From: Meghimatium bilineatum
Taxonomy: Eukaryota; Mollusca; Gastropoda; Stylommatophora; Philomycidae
Length of the DNA stretch: 64,000 nucleotides
Direction: 5' to 3'
NCBI GenBank assembly: GCA_034231615.1
Contig: CM067299.1
Coordinates: 11,618,469 to 11,682,468, forward strand
The translations under genes and the position numbers were made by a program. A model generated the notes under the pieces. It was not told the DNA's origin. It worked only from the letters and a program-made list of their open reading frames with translations, and did not search any database. Position 1 is the first letter of the stretch. Each line of letters starts with the position of its first letter. Positions 9,996 to 23,093 of this stretch are shown here, in pieces.

Positions 9996-10769
9996 TTTAT
10001 TTCTTACATTCTGTTAACAATTCAGTAATATTGTTTCGTAAATTCATTCAAAATAAAATATACCTTGTAAAAAAGCACACACAATTGCTATTTGCACAAC
10101 ATTTTGGTAAATTGTTTTTTACAAATGTAAATACACACAAAATGTCATACACATTAATTGTCAGCTGTAACTCTTGTTTTCTCAGACATGAAACATTCTT
10201 TCGGTGTCTGCACTGAGTGTACAACTTTCACATCTGTATACACATATATTTAGCACTATCGATCTGTATAGATTGATCTTTACTGTAATACTGATCTCCC
10301 TTTTGCAAATCATACTTATTAATGCTACATATTATATTGCATACTCCATCTTTGACGTGAATAAATCCATTTGAAAATTGTTCTCCTACCTGTAATTTCC
10401 TGTTTAATTTACGGCTATTGCTTAATACGTTGTTGAACAATTTCACGGATACTTACTGTCTGTTACAGCTTGGGAGTACATGTCGTTGTTTAGGACAAAT
10501 AAGATGTACAACCCCCGAGACTCTGACAAAATTTATTGTGGCTCATTTCATTGCCATGTTATTCTATCTTCCTCATGATCACTTCAGCCAATCGTTTTAC
10601 ATTTTCACTCTTCGTCATCTAGTTATTATTGCCACAAGATAAGTATGGCTCTATCAGGGTTGCCATTTTACTATTTCAATTTCAGGTAAAATATAGTCCA
10701 AACAGTGTAAACTCTTAACTCTTAATACATTTCCAAATTCACCAATAATTCATTAATTCATTAATACTA
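9996..10769. other. No recognised feature
   Basis: AT-rich with several short open frames in both directions, none with recognisable domains. Confidence 0.5.
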
Positions 10770-11175
10770 TGTTTTCCGTCGTGGGCGATCATATCTCTCC
10801 ATAGTCCTCTATTTGTTATACATTTAAATATAGTTTATGATGAATCTGCATCATGCCAGGTTTTCAAGCCATCCCACATTTTCTCACTTTGATTTCCTCT
10901 GCATCTCTTACCCTTGATCTTTCCAGTTGTTACGATGTTCTCCAACACATCTCTTCTCATGACATGACCCAGAAACTATGATTGTCATCTTCTAATACAG
11001 TTAATAAGTTCTCTATTTGAGTTGACCAGTTGTAGAGTTATAGCATTACTCTTTTTAACTGTCCATGATATTTTCAACATTCTTGTATAAAACCACATCT
11101 CTGTGGCCTTCAGACATTTTCTTGCAATATTGTCAATTGTCCTCGCATCAGTACCATAAAACAGCTTGGCCTCTT
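10770..11175 (-). mobile_element. LINE-B C-terminal fragment, minus strand
   Basis: The minus translation gives KLFYGTDARTIDNIARKCL, then KATEMWFYTRMLKISWTVKK, then NRELINCIRR, then after a shift LGHVMRREVLENIVTTGKIK and LWRDMIAHDGKH. The last block corresponds to the ELWRAM-type end of LINE-B at 51280. Upstream catalytic motifs are absent. Frameshifts break it. Confidence 0.75.
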
Positions 11176-11670
11176 TACCAATAATAGAGAAAACAATTAT
11201 CAACCAATCATTTCATTTCCCAGGAGTCCTGGCAGGGCACATAATTGTTATAGTTTTAAAATAATTAATAGTAATTTATGCTCACCAAATAAATGGGCGA
11301 GATATTCACATTATAAATCAACAACTATATCTAAAAGCTTCGAAGGTATTCGTTTTATTATTGGGTTCAAGTGAAAAATAACTACATAAAGGTTAACCCA
11401 CAATTTACAATGCAATGCAGTACAGTTGGTGGAATTTTACAAGGATCATACCAGCTTCACTTAGTAAAATATTAAATGGGATTTAGCAAATAACAGGGAA
11501 ATACATTTAACACTAATATCCGTATATTATGAAAAAATTTCAGAAAATTGAGTTTCCTAATTTTTCACAATAAAAATATTGGGAAACGTCACGATCTATT
11601 ATTTCTGCTAAAGTACCCGCAACCAAATTTAGCATAGATAATTCACAGCTTTATAAATATACCTAGCTCA
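11176..11670. other. No recognised feature
   Basis: AT-rich; no tandem repeat or domain seen. Confidence 0.5.
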
Positions 11671-11682
11671 GGTAGGCAGCAC

Positions 11683-11945
11683 TCTTGTGTGCTATGGGGT
11701 TCTAGAGGGGAGTAAAAAATAGCAACACTGTTTACCTTCCATGCATGTCATAAGAGGCGGTTAAGGAGGTTATAGGATAGAGTTGGTTGTCCAATCCTAT
11801 ATAGGACCAAAGTGACCCAAAGCCGGATGTGTTAGGTCGAAAGGTGCAGATATCGCATCATTTCTGTAAACAATGACACACCGCATTCCGTTCTCTGGAC
11901 TACATCCTGTTAATCTGGAGGAGTTTGAGAACGAACGAAGAAGAA
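11683..11945 (+). mobile_element. SINE-I copy (263 bp) with target duplication
   Basis: It is flanked by GGTAGGCAGCAC (11671-11682) and GGTAGGCAACAC (11946-11957), a 12-bp duplication with one mismatch. Body landmarks are AATAGCAACACTGTTTACC, ATGCATGTCATAAGAGGC, TGTGTTAGGTCGAAAGG, CTCTGGACTACATCCTG and GAGTTTGAGAACGAACGAAG with a short GAA tail. It lacks a recognisable tRNA head, so the promoter type is unknown. Confidence 0.9.
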
Positions 11946-11957
11946 GGTAGGCAACAC

Positions 11958-12539
11958 AGTGTTATGGGGCAGTCATGCCGTCACGCTACATTGCATCGTT
12001 GTATCGTGCATTTGCCGGATAATGTTCCATGCATTGGCTATGTCATCAGATAAGTTCGCAGCATAGGCAAGCTATCGATATTTCCCCGTGTTGCATCAAT
12101 GTATCTGACAGTGTATATCGAGAAGTAGCAATACAAAATATTTTATTTTCTTTGATGCAAACAACTCTTAATATATCGCAGCTCATACAGTCGGCACTCG
12201 CTTCTCACAACGTTGATTAGGCATATCACACTACCTGTTACCAGTATGCACCAGGACAAGATCATTTTTGGTCTTAGTAACCAGCTAGTTCTGAGAATAA
12301 CATGAGACAAATTCATATTCCCAAGCCGCTTCTTAGTTATTATCAAGTAAGAATTAATATTCAGCCAATTCTGATAAAAATCAACAAATAAATGTTTCCT
12401 AGAAAGCAATGGAAACATTGTAGAGTGTAAAGCAATGAACATATCCTGTAGATATGTACAGGATTTACAGGAACGTTCCGTGGTTGAAGAGAAGAATCTA
12501 GAAGATGTGGTTTTAACAAAGGATGAACTGACTTGAAAA
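11958..12539. other. No recognised feature
   Basis: Two short open frames overlap here in opposite directions; neither shows a domain. Confidence 0.5.
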
Positions 12540-12593
12540 GATAAATCTAATATGGAATTCAGGGGTACACCCTGAATTCCATATTAATTTATC
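12540..12593. repeat. Long perfect hairpin
   Basis: Arms TAATATGGAATTCAGGG (12548-12564) and its exact inverse (12570-12586) enclose a five-base loop. They are extended outside by GATAAAT and ATTTATC after a single-base bulge, for about 24 paired bases in all. No related copy was seen in the window. Confidence 0.85.
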
Positions 12594-12639
12594 GATTCTA
12601 TATTAGGTTTATCTATTATTATTCGCAAACAAATCGCTG

Positions 12640-13105
12640 TACAATACAGCGAATACTGTCACCACCACCATTATCAACATCATCAGCATCATCATAATCG
12701 TCATCATTATCATCATCATCATCATCATAGCCATAATCATCATCAAGTGTCGTGCTGACTGGAATAGGCGATCATAAATTTTCACAATTCTTTATTTTCG
12801 GTATCTTTTATCAGAATGTACCAAACCACGATGTCAGACTATCTAACATTTTCTCCCGCTGTCGTCTTCGATCTGTCTTTTCTAACTTGCCTGCTGTAAC
12901 TATGTTGTAAAGACTTCTCTGCCTCATAACGTGTCCAAAAGCAAAGACTTACTCTTTCTGATACTATTAGGTAACCTCTGTCTCAAATTTGACTTTTATC
13001 AGCACTTCTTCGTTAGTCTCTCTAACTGTCCATGATACTCTCATCTTTCTTCTATAGAACTACGCATGTGTTGCCTTCAACTTTTTGCTATCCTGTTTAT
13101 TTTTA
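12640..13105 (-). mobile_element. LINE-B 3' end with expanded ATC/GAT tail
   Basis: The minus translation gives YRRKMRVSWTVRETNEEVL, then FAFGHVMRQRSLYNIVTAGK, then KTDRRRQREKMLDSLTSW. These are the same blocks as LINE-B at 10770-11175 and 51120-51300. Its tail (12655-12748 on the plus strand) has expanded into an imperfect ATC trinucleotide tract. The coding part has stops and shifts. Confidence 0.8.
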
Positions 13106-13921
13106 TTGTCAGAACTTTAGAAAGACTTCGGTGGTCCATGGTTATAAAAAAGGTTGGGAAACACTGGCCTAAACCGTGTACGTTTGCAGTGATATTGACT
13201 ATACCAGCAATGCCACAAATTCCGCAGAAAAACGTAAAGAAAAAAAACCATTAACTCTTTTGTGTTCACGAGACGCTCAAAAGAAAACACAAATCTCGTA
13301 CTGCGAGACATCGCTCGTTTATAGAGTTAAAATTATGTTTAGAAATTTGCTCAACTTACAAAACACTCGCAATCTAAGTTTCTCGTGATTCGATGTTTCA
13401 CTGTAAATCGATATAATCTCCTTAGAAATTTGTTAGATGGAAGAACCGAACTTGTGTTGGGCTATGTGCCAAAGTGTCAGTTCGCTCTTTGAAATCCGAG
13501 GTGTGTACACATAAAATCGTCACCTCTATTTCTACATGTGTTAGTAGTGTGAGCGCTTGTTTACTTACAAGGAGGAGCGAATTTTTATTTTACAAAATTA
13601 CAAAGGTAAAACAAACGGAGAAATTGGAGTATCTAGTATTAGTGTAAGAACACAGGTTTCTACAAGATTTTTGTTTTATGTTCGCGGGAAAAGTCAATAC
13701 CAGTGTCTGGAAAAAAAATTGCAACTGTTTAAAAAAGTTTTTGCACTTGAGCAAAAATATGCTGATCCCTAGCTTCACTCACACATGCACGACTTTTAGC
13801 TGGACTTTTGCACTGACAAGTCTACGCAGTGGCGTAACGTTAAGGTAATATTTGTAGGGGGGTAGAGGCTACGGGCAAACACATTTCTGCAACTGTAGCA
13901 AAGAACATGGTAGTGTAGTAC

Positions 13922-13924
<3 letters not shown>
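13106..13924. other. Mostly unassigned
   Basis: GGTTGGGAAACACTGG near 13153-13168 resembles the outer end of a hAT-type inverted-repeat element, but no partner end was identified. The rest is AT-rich with short open frames in both directions and no domain. Confidence 0.4.
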
Positions 13925-14010
<86 letters not shown>

Positions 14011-14011
14011 C
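13925..14011. repeat. TA dinucleotide microsatellite
   Basis: An alternating TA tract with two AAA interruptions, about 87 bp. The tyrosine-isoleucine open frames over it are by-products. Confidence 0.95.
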
Positions 14012-14094
14012 ACTGTTCAGAAGCAAAATCGCAGCATTCGTGTGTTAAAAGTTTATTTTACGGAATTAATGTTCCAATCTCGGCTATTGTTTAA

Positions 14095-14396
14095 CAGTGG
14101 TTCTCAACGTGTATTATATAGCCCAATTGATTATCACGGAGACTTGAAATGGGGGAGGGGGTGGGTGAGAACAATATTTGTGCTATTAGTGGAAAATGGA
14201 CCCGCATATCGGGAGTGCAGGAAGTTGATTATGTGAGAGATAAATAACAAGAATAATAGCGATAACTCTTATTGAACCTCAGTGGTTTGCAAAGACAGTG
14301 ACCTTTTTTTCTTGCACCTTTCGTCACAAACGAAAATGGGTGAAAAAGTGGGCAAATTAAGAGAATCAAAAAAGAAACAAAGTTTGAAAACCATTG
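14095..14396. mobile_element. Possible hAT-like inverted-repeat element
   Basis: The left end is CAGTGGTTCTCAACG; the right end is GTTTGAAAACCATTG, which reads CAATGGTTTTCAAAC on the other strand and agrees at 11 of 15 positions. No 8-bp duplication is detectable at these exact limits. No transposase is present. The ends resemble those of the element at 4364-4974. Confidence 0.4.
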
Positions 14397-14689
14397 GCTC
14401 ATTGATTAGGGAAATACAATTGGAGAATTATTGGTTAAGTGATTAGAGATTGGTGTAACAACTTCAAATTGTCAAAATGGGAACCATTTTATTTATGTCA
14501 AAAACATGGGACTATCTTCTTCTTCTACGTACTTTCTCAGTCATGCAGATAATAAACATGATGCAGACCACAGAACTGAATATCTGGATATTTACAGATT
14601 GTGTATGATATTATGTAACATTCTGTCCTGACTATAGCATTGTTTGTGGGCTATTGTAACCGAGATTTTCACAAAGGGACCTATTATCC

Positions 14690-14860
14690 TCATCATCAGG
14701 TGCCATGACGAATGGTCAATGCGATCATGGCTCTCCACAGCTCTCTGTCTCCAGCATCATGTATCAGATCGTTGTTGTTTCCTTGCCGTGCCAGATTGCT
14801 AAACTGTCTAATATATTCTCAAGTTGTCGTCCTCTGTCTCTGTAACCTATGGACCTACTA
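14690..14860 (-). mobile_element. LINE-B 3' end, minus strand
   Basis: The minus translation gives RGRQLENILDSLAIWHGKE, then after a shift GDRELWRAMIALTIRHGT and a stop, followed by a GATGATGAGGAT tail. The plus-strand copy at 51120-51300 has the same order: RGRQRENILDSL, then DRELWRAMTAYASRHGT. Confidence 0.8.
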
Positions 14861-15494
14861 GCAGAAATAAATCAAGCCTTTTCGATTTCTTTTATTTCTG
14901 TTTCGATTATTTCCGTGAATTTGTTGGTTGGCAGGCGACACCCAATCGACAGAAAGTATGTAAACAATGACTAACGAAAAGCATAGCAGTAATCAAAAAT
15001 AGATGGGGAATATCATTGAAACAGTAAAATTGAAGAAAACGAATGGACCAAGAGAAAATATGCAATAGAAAAACATGCGTTGTCGCATGGCAGACAATCT
15101 GTATCGGAAATTATTTACAGTACACAGACAGAAGGCTGCGGACAGATATAGTTTAGCCAACTTTACACAGGGCTTCAAAAAGTACAAACATGTTGACCAC
15201 CGTTCAGACTAAGAATCAACTACAATCTACATGCCAAAATCAGAAGTGTTGGGCCGCAACGCGCAAATAACGCAGTTAAGCTATAATCCAGCAGCACAAC
15301 TTGCTCCCCGACGACACTCGCACGAAATTTTGTGTAGATTATCAGAGAGCAAACAGAGATGAAGCAGAATACCTCCTCTCAATAGGTAGAACATGACAAC
15401 AATAATTATACAAGTGTAAAAACCACCGACTGCTACCAATACAGGGATAGGCAGCGCCAACGTTCAGAAACAATGGTCATAATAATTCGGCAAA
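14861..15494. other. No recognised feature
   Basis: The region includes a purine-rich segment (14990-15200), which may be retroelement-derived, but no motif is clear. Confidence 0.4.
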
Positions 15495-15722
15495 GCACTT
15501 GATTGATTGATAAATCGTACGAAAACTAAATGAAAATTAATAATGTACGGTTTCACATCAAGTACTAGTAATAAATCAATTAATTTACGATTAATATTTA
15601 ATTCTAGTAGTAAAACAATTATAGAAGTCTGACATTAAATACCAGTAATAAATCAATTAAAGTACAGTCTCATATCGAATACTGGTAGTAAATCAATTAA
15701 TATAGTCTTACATCAAATACCA
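15495..15722. repeat. Degenerate AT-rich minisatellite, left part
   Basis: Units of roughly 50-60 bp carry CAAATACCAGTAATAAATCA, ATTAA and a CAGTCTCACAT-like block. The array continues at 16627-16745 after an inserted LINE-E. Confidence 0.75.
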
Positions 15723-16626
15723 CTTTGATACCACCTTGAAGTCCCAAAGTGACAACATGGTAAAGGTATGCGAGTTGTATAAGCATTACTAAAACTGTGG
15801 CAATGTGTCAGGGATATACAGTAGTAGCAAACATAACCTGAAACAACACCCATATAAAGCAAGTCGACAATGTTTGCTATGTAGGGTCAACAACTACATA
15901 CACCTTTTTCCTGGAGAATGAAACTACTGCACGTATAGGAAAAATGGCTACCAAACGTGATGGACTGTCAAAGTGAGCTTGGAAAAACCGTTAGCTAAAA
16001 TTGAATATAAAGTTACAGATCTATCAAACATGCGTGCTGAGTAGACTATATTACGGATCTGAAACATGGACTACCTACACCAAACATGCGAGGTGACCTA
16101 ACATAATTTATCTAAGATGTCTCCGCAAAACGTTAAACATTAAATGTCACGACAAAATCATCAACATGGAAGTGTTGTGCCGCGCTCAGCTACCATCTGC
16201 CATGGAACCACTCTATAAATATATTGCGTTGGCTGGGTCACTTCCGCAGAATGCCAAACTGCCGCATCCCAAAACAAGTACTATTCGGGGGACTGGCTGA
16301 AGGCCATCGAGCCCACGGTAGACCAATGATGAGATAGAAAGATATATGTAAATCCTCAATAAAATGCTTCCACATTGAATCCAAAACCTAGGAAAACACG
16401 GCCGAAACTCGGGATGTCTGGGGGCAGAGCCTGCGTGCAGGAGCAGCATTTTAAAGAAATAATATGTTTAAAGATACGAAAGAAAAAAAGAGAAAGACGC
16501 AAAACACAATATTTATTATTGCTGTGATATAATCGCTTGAAATGTCACAATCCTGAGAAAATATTAGCGGATTGCTTTTTGTTATTGCTAAATGACCATC
16601 TGCAAGACGCAAAATATCACACACAA
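15723..16626 (+). mobile_element. LINE-E copy inside a minisatellite
   Basis: It matches 1295-1590 over its first 290 bp, then continues as VYQTCVLSTLLYGSETWTTY, LRCLRKTLNIK, IINMEVLCRAQLP, and in another frame LRWLGHFRRMPNCRIPKQV, LAEGHRAHGRP and WENTAETRDVWGQSLRAG. This is the C-terminal region of a LINE reverse transcriptase. The 9-bp sequence CAAATACCA flanks it at 15714-15722 and 16627-16635. Because that 9-mer is also part of the host array, it may be either a target duplication or array phase. Frameshifts inactivate it. Confidence 0.8.
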
Positions 16627-16745
16627 CAAATACCAGTAATAAATAAAATTAATTGAACTAAGGTCTCACATCAAATACAAGGTAATAAATCAATTAAATT
16701 GTAGTTTCATATCGATTACTAATCTATTAAATACAGTTAATTGTT
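16627..16745. repeat. Degenerate AT-rich minisatellite, right part
   Basis: It resumes the array of 15495-15722 with CAAATACCAGTAATAAAT and CTCACATCAAATACAAGG blocks, then decays. Confidence 0.7.
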
Positions 16746-16911
16746 GCATGTAGATAAATTGATAGCCCTGGCGGGTTTATCTCTCTTTCTCTCTTTCTCG
16801 ATAATCTAATCTGCTATATTTTTGAAATATCCATATACATTAGCATTGATGGACTTAGTATGTGATTGAGGGTGGTGTACCTCTATTAACAAATCCTATT
16901 GTCCTATTGAG

Positions 16912-17968
<1,057 letters not shown>

Positions 17969-18020
17969 CTGGTTGGTTGGTTGTTGATCCATCTGGCCAT
18001 GGGCTCATGTCCTTTCACCC
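17969..18020 (+). repeat. Dispersed 50-bp repeat, copy 2
   Basis: GGTTGGTTGGTTGTTGATCC, then GGCCATGGGCTCATGTCC and TTTCACC. It is the opposite-strand partner of 9393-9446. Confidence 0.6.
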
Positions 18021-18469
18021 ATCTTCCTCAGATCAAAACAATGCTATACTATGATATCTGACCGCATTCTCAAATAGAAGCAGTATTATAATTATATCGT
18101 CTGTGTGGCAACTGGGTCTCAACCATGACTCAAAGACCAGATGTACAGAGTATAGCCCGTTGTCTTCTTTGCAGGCGTGGAGGTAATGAAAGGAAGTTGG
18201 AGGATATTCTTGCAACATATTACATGTGAACAGTTAGTGTCATTTCATGTCTTGTCTCAATTTTTAATTTTGTCTTCTGTTCTGCTTATTGTTCCGCTGC
18301 GTAATCGATTAGCATGGAAACGACATAGGCTAAGGAAGTAAAACCCTACAGACAATCATTAGAAGTGAACCTAAGACAGTCGATTGTGCAATAAGTCATC
18401 GTCTGTCATCTCCTGAATTTTTGCTTGTTTTCATCCAAATTGGCATTGCCTTTCACACGGAATACACCA
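18021..18469. other. No recognised feature
   Basis: A 61-codon minus frame (18033-18218) shows no domain. Confidence 0.5.
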
Positions 18470-18552
18470 CCAAAACAAGATACAGAGGATGTTGGAGATC
18501 AGTTTCAATGAACCTTCTCTGTGAAGGTACTTGAGGATAGTGAGTGGTGATT
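18470..18552 (+). mobile_element. LINE-B2 3' tip
   Basis: GAGGATGTTGGAGATCAGTT, then GAAGGTACTTGAGGATAGTG match the last 60 bases or so of LINE-B2 at 8770-8830. Only the extreme 3' end remains. Confidence 0.6.
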
Positions 18553-20792
18553 AGTGTGACAGCAGTGCACATAACGTTATAGACACCATATAATTTTGCA
18601 CATTTTACGACATATACCGTAACAATTTTTCCTTTAACATTTCAAAATATGATTTAGCCTCATTGTCAACTTCATTGCTTTCATCGTTGGAAACTTGACA
18701 TAATTTTCTATTTTCCAGTATATTTCAGTGGCTAGGTATCCATTGTGTCCACATCTTGTTCAATCTGGACTAGCGGTTTTCATTATCGAATCTGACAGAC
18801 TGTCTAGATCATTCATTTATAATGTTTTACAGACTAAAGTAGCTGAAAGAGAATATTTCCTATTGTATTTATTTTATTGCATGATATTATTGCATTTGTT
18901 ATTATGGCTTCTACGTCATTTTTCCTTCTACTTTATTATTGCGTTTACGTTATTATGGGTTTTACGTTAACTTGGAAAACAATTATAGAATATTTCGTGT
19001 AAAAGTTTAATTATAATTGTGTTGTTTTCACTAATCTGTATGCTCTTCAGGATTGAAAGAGTTAATCTTGTTGATGGTTATTCTGTGCATATTTGGTTTT
19101 AGTTTGGTCTTCATGTTTCTCATGTGTTCTGAAAATACTACATGTATCTTCCTTTTTTTTCTATTTGTTTACGATCTGTCTACTTTGGCTTGCTTAATGT
19201 ATGTAAACATGTCTTTACTGCTAACGATTTCGCGTCGCATCATTCATGTCTCACAATTTCAACATATATCTTGCTTTGCGGAGTCATTATGAAGGAAATG
19301 ATGATATCCTATTTCGTGGAGACCATAAGGAGCGGACACCATAAGGAGCGACATTCCATGTATTTGTATTATTTATCGCTGAAGGGACATCAATATTTTT
19401 AAAATACTATGATTGGCTAGTTCTTTGAGTAACCATTTGCCTTGACCTACAAATGTGGCGAAATGTAGACTCAATGAATGGAAAATGTACACACATTTGA
19501 AAGAAAGTTTATGTGATGATTCTAGAATTAATTTATCTGATGCAAGAAGCGATTTAGAAAGTGATAATGTGTATTGTGATACTAGTACTAATTCAAAGGA
19601 TATAGATAATTCAGATATCTGCATCTGGCGTGCTTCAAATTCGTGGTCAGACATTGTGATGCGGTTATATCCCCATTTTCGTTTTCTGTTAATAATGGTG
19701 CAATAATTCAAAACATTAAGCATGCAAAAGTTTTAAGAGTTTTAAATGTTTAGGCCTATCAAACGATACTATTATGCAACACATTTGTAATGAGACACGT
19801 AAATATACTAAAAATCATACTACTGATACGAATGTGTGTCCGGAATAAAAACGGGTTATTATGAAATAAAATGTCTTTGAAATAATGTTTCATTTTGCGA
19901 GACGAATGTATGCAAAGGTTTTTGCACGTCTTCTCCATAATATTAAAGAGGCATTATGCTTGTAAATTAATAAATTAGAGTTTGCAGCAATAATACCCTT
20001 AAAGTGTTGAACGTGAGAATGCGGTGGGAAAATTGATTAGGGGAAAACATTCAACAACCATTAAAATTTCACTGCACTTCATAGGATAAAGGGGGAGTAA
20101 CTGATTGTAGCGTTCAACCCCCCCCCCCCTCGACACCTACTCTTATTTAAGGCAAAAACATAATATTTTTTTCTAAGAAACAAATCAAATTTTAAAAAAA
20201 CAACAACCAACAATTCGTTTCTAAATAAGCGGCTTTCCAAGAGAATGATCAGAATCGACGCGATTAGCTATTTTTTTTTAATAAGTTCCAACCCTCTGCT
20301 TAATGAAGTCATGTTTACAACTGTGTTAATATTTATATATTTACTTAACTTATGGAGAATACTTTTTAGGATATTTTCAAACTTAAAATATTTACAATAG
20401 TTCAAAATAGAAAACTGAAATTTCAATTAAAAATGATATGTAATAACGTTGGAAAATAACTCCTAATACGGTACCTGAAGCATGAGTTAGGGAAAGTAAA
20501 TACAGCAATGTAGGGAATCTGATAGTTGCTGCGGATTAGTACACGAAGAGATATCTTAACCCCCCCCCCCCCCCCCCAACCCCCAACCCCAACGACAGGA
20601 TGCAGCCAGCCACATGAGATATCATTAACTGCATATATTTCACTCCGTTATTATTCGACAGATTCTAAGATGTAATTCCATTAAAGAATTTTACGACGTT
20701 ATTATTGACCGTGAACAAAATTATATTTAATACTGTAGATATTTTTAAAATGAAAGTAAACGATTGTTATTATATTATCTATAAGAGTAAAT
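18553..20792. other. Long unassigned stretch
   Basis: 2.2 kb of AT-rich sequence with opposed short frames (for example 116 codons minus at 19373-19723 and 83 plus at 19455-19706) that overlap and show no domain. ACCATAAGGAGCG is duplicated in tandem near 19322-19350. C-runs lie at 20118-20129 and 20560-20577. Confidence 0.5.
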
Positions 20793-20962
20793 ATCTTGCC
20801 AGACTTGTGTCTACACGCTTATCTTGCCAGACTTGTGTCTACACGCTTATCTTGCCAGACTTGTGTCTACACGCTTATCTTGCAGACTTGTGTCTACACG
20901 CTTATCTTGCCAGACTTGTGTCTACACGCTTATCTTGCCAGACTTGTGTCTTCACGCTTATC
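20793..20962. repeat. 28-bp minisatellite, six units
   Basis: The unit is ATCTTGCCAGACTTGTGTCT plus ACACGCTT. One unit has lost a base (TTGCAGAC). The last unit has TTCACGC instead of CTACACGC. Confidence 0.95.
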
Positions 20963-21114
20963 ATGAGAAGAAACAAGTTTCTAGAAACTATCTGCAATTG
21001 ATGGGCTATAACACAGCTTAGCAGCCCATAGGATTCGATCCCAAATGGAAACATAGAGGATAAAGGGCAGACCAGGAAGATGATGGACTATCGACATTAA
21101 AGATAACATGAATC

Positions 21115-22325
21115 TATATATCTCTCTATTCGCTGAAACCCTTTGTTGCCTTTCAGGGTCAGGGGTAGAAGAGTTTTCTGGAGACGGCCCTACTTGTGTG
21201 CTGAGTATATTGTGGAATTTTTCACCTCTTTTATTTCAGTGAACCATCGTTTTCTTTGTCGGCTTCTTGGTTGTCTTCGCTATATCTGTATAGCATAGTT
21301 TGCTGTGATATGCTGTCTGATGATTGTCTGCTGATGTGTGCAAACCATTTGATCTGTTGTCTCTTGATGTATTCTAAGATTAGAATGGTGCTGGTTTTTT
21401 GTCGGATATCCTCATTCCTCATTCCTCACCCTGTCTATTTACGATAACCCTAGGATTCTGTGTATGCATGCCATTTCAGCTTTACAAGTTTAAGTTTGTC
21501 TTGCGCTGTCGTTGTCCATGTTTGGCTTTGGTAGCGCAGCATTGACATAATAATCGTTTTAAAAATTATTTTTTTATGGTGTTTAAATCTTCGTGCGCAT
21601 GCGTCTCACCAATGGCTCAATAGACAAAGCAACCATGCAACAGAAAACCTTAGTAGATGACATGCCTTTATATTGAGGTTATCTTCTTATAGAAGCTTCA
21701 TGGCACGTCATCTATACAATCCCGTAGTCGTAACCCTCGATAACAGTTATAATGTTGTTCCGACAGGCCGACGTTGTGCTTGAACTAGTTACGTGCACGG
21801 CGTGGGTGGACGGAACAACACAGAAACATGCCGCAAGGACCAGAGTTGTGCCCTGACGTCGACGTCTGTTTCAGCGGCATTAGACTCGAAACACCATCGA
21901 GTCGAATGGCTGCTGGAGCAGAGGGTGGAGCACTTATGGGAATGCCCCACGTGCTGTGACGCCAGTTTGTAATCTACGTATTTGTTTCTGAAGATTGGTG
22001 TCATTTGTCCTAGAGCTTGGTATGCTTTACTACATCTGTTGTGGATTTCTTTGCTGCTCTTGCCGTCTGTTGTTATACTACTTCCTAGGTATGTGAATTC
22101 TGTCACTTGGCTAAATCTGTAGTTTCAATATATTTGTTGGTGTTTCTTTCTGTTCTTCCTATCTTCATTACTTCGGTCTTTTCTATATTTATCTTCATGT
22201 TAAAGGTATGGCATGGTTGATGTAATCTATCTGTTTGTCTTTGTAGTTCTTCTTCTGATGATGCTGCTAGTGCTTGGTCATCTGCAAATAGTAGTTCGTT
22301 TAAGTTATACAATGAATACATCGTT
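21115..22325 (-). mobile_element. LINE-A copy with RT motif C, split by R375
   Basis: On the minus strand the order from 22325 downward is LNELLFADDQALAASSEEEL (reverse-transcriptase motif C, with the catalytic DD pair in FADD), FNMKINIEKTEVMKIGRTE, then after a shift TEFTYLGSSITTDGKSSKE and HNRCSKAYQALGQM. This is interrupted at 21970-21595 by R375, then continues as IKWFAHISRQSSDSISQQ to the 3' end. The tail at 21115-21135 is a decayed TATC/TATAT run. This is the longest LINE-A copy here, reaching from the palm domain to the 3' end. It encodes a dead protein. Confidence 0.85.
21595..21970 (-). mobile_element. R375 copy 2 (376 bp) inside LINE-A
   Basis: AATCTTCGT (21586-21594) and AATCTACGT (21971-21979) flank the element as a 9-bp duplication with one mismatch. 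The uninterrupted LINE-A copy at 39385-39410 (ATTTAAATCTACGTTTCTG) is the matching empty site. The body matches copies at 3174-3570 and 37206-37589. A GTGCTTGAACTAGTTACG block and the CTTTATATTGAGG promoter-like block are readable. Confidence 0.9.
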
Positions 22326-23093
22326 ATAAAACGCAAGCCGCATCGTTTAAGACAGAAGGGTTTTCAGAGAGTTCATTGGGAAGACACCGTTCTGAAAGAA
22401 TACGTCACATTACATGACATTGCGTACATTCCCCTGGGTGTTACCTTTCAGTAATTTCAATAGTCAACATTGCGAGCATGTCAAGATTTATCAATTTTAA
22501 AAGCGTGGTTGAGTATTTGTTTTCTTGATGTTTTGTTTACTGAGCTCACCCTGATACCACCAGAACTCACTAAAAACATTTTCAGATCTTTTAATCCTTA
22601 GTGTTCAAAGCCAAGTTTTTCGAAAAGCAGCCTAAAGTACCGGAAAGATACGAGTAGTGATATCTTTTTTTCTACAACTGAAGTTATATACTTTGTTCCT
22701 GTGTTGTTCCCGTAACTCTATTCTATTAACTGTGACCACAGATTACATTTTAACTTCACAATGGGTACTATTCGTAGTTGCTTAAAAAACAAAAAAATCT
22801 ACATTTATCCATGATCTTTCTGTATAAGCTGATATTTATCTGTTGCGCGTGTCTATTGATTATTGTATTGACATTGATTATATTGTTTATTTGTAAATTG
22901 TAATGCTTTGTGTTTTTCAAACACCATCTTGATACAGTGTTTCCTGCTATAGTTTATTTATGGAATTGATATATTCCGTTTTTTATTCAGGATGTGGCGA
23001 TTTGGCATTATCTATAAGTTAAGGTTATCATAATTTTTGGAGCTGAATAATAGGAAAAAGCAGTAGGAAACCGAGACCAATAACAGGAATATG
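22326..23093. other. Mostly unassigned
   Basis: The first 115 bases contain CACCGTTCTGAAAGAATACG, reminiscent of the end of LINE-C near 7735-7755, but the match is too short to call. The rest is AT-rich. Confidence 0.4.

Noticed and set aside
14095-14396. Confident hAT element call
   Set aside because: The ends are imperfect and the flanking 8-mers do not match, so it is listed only as possible.
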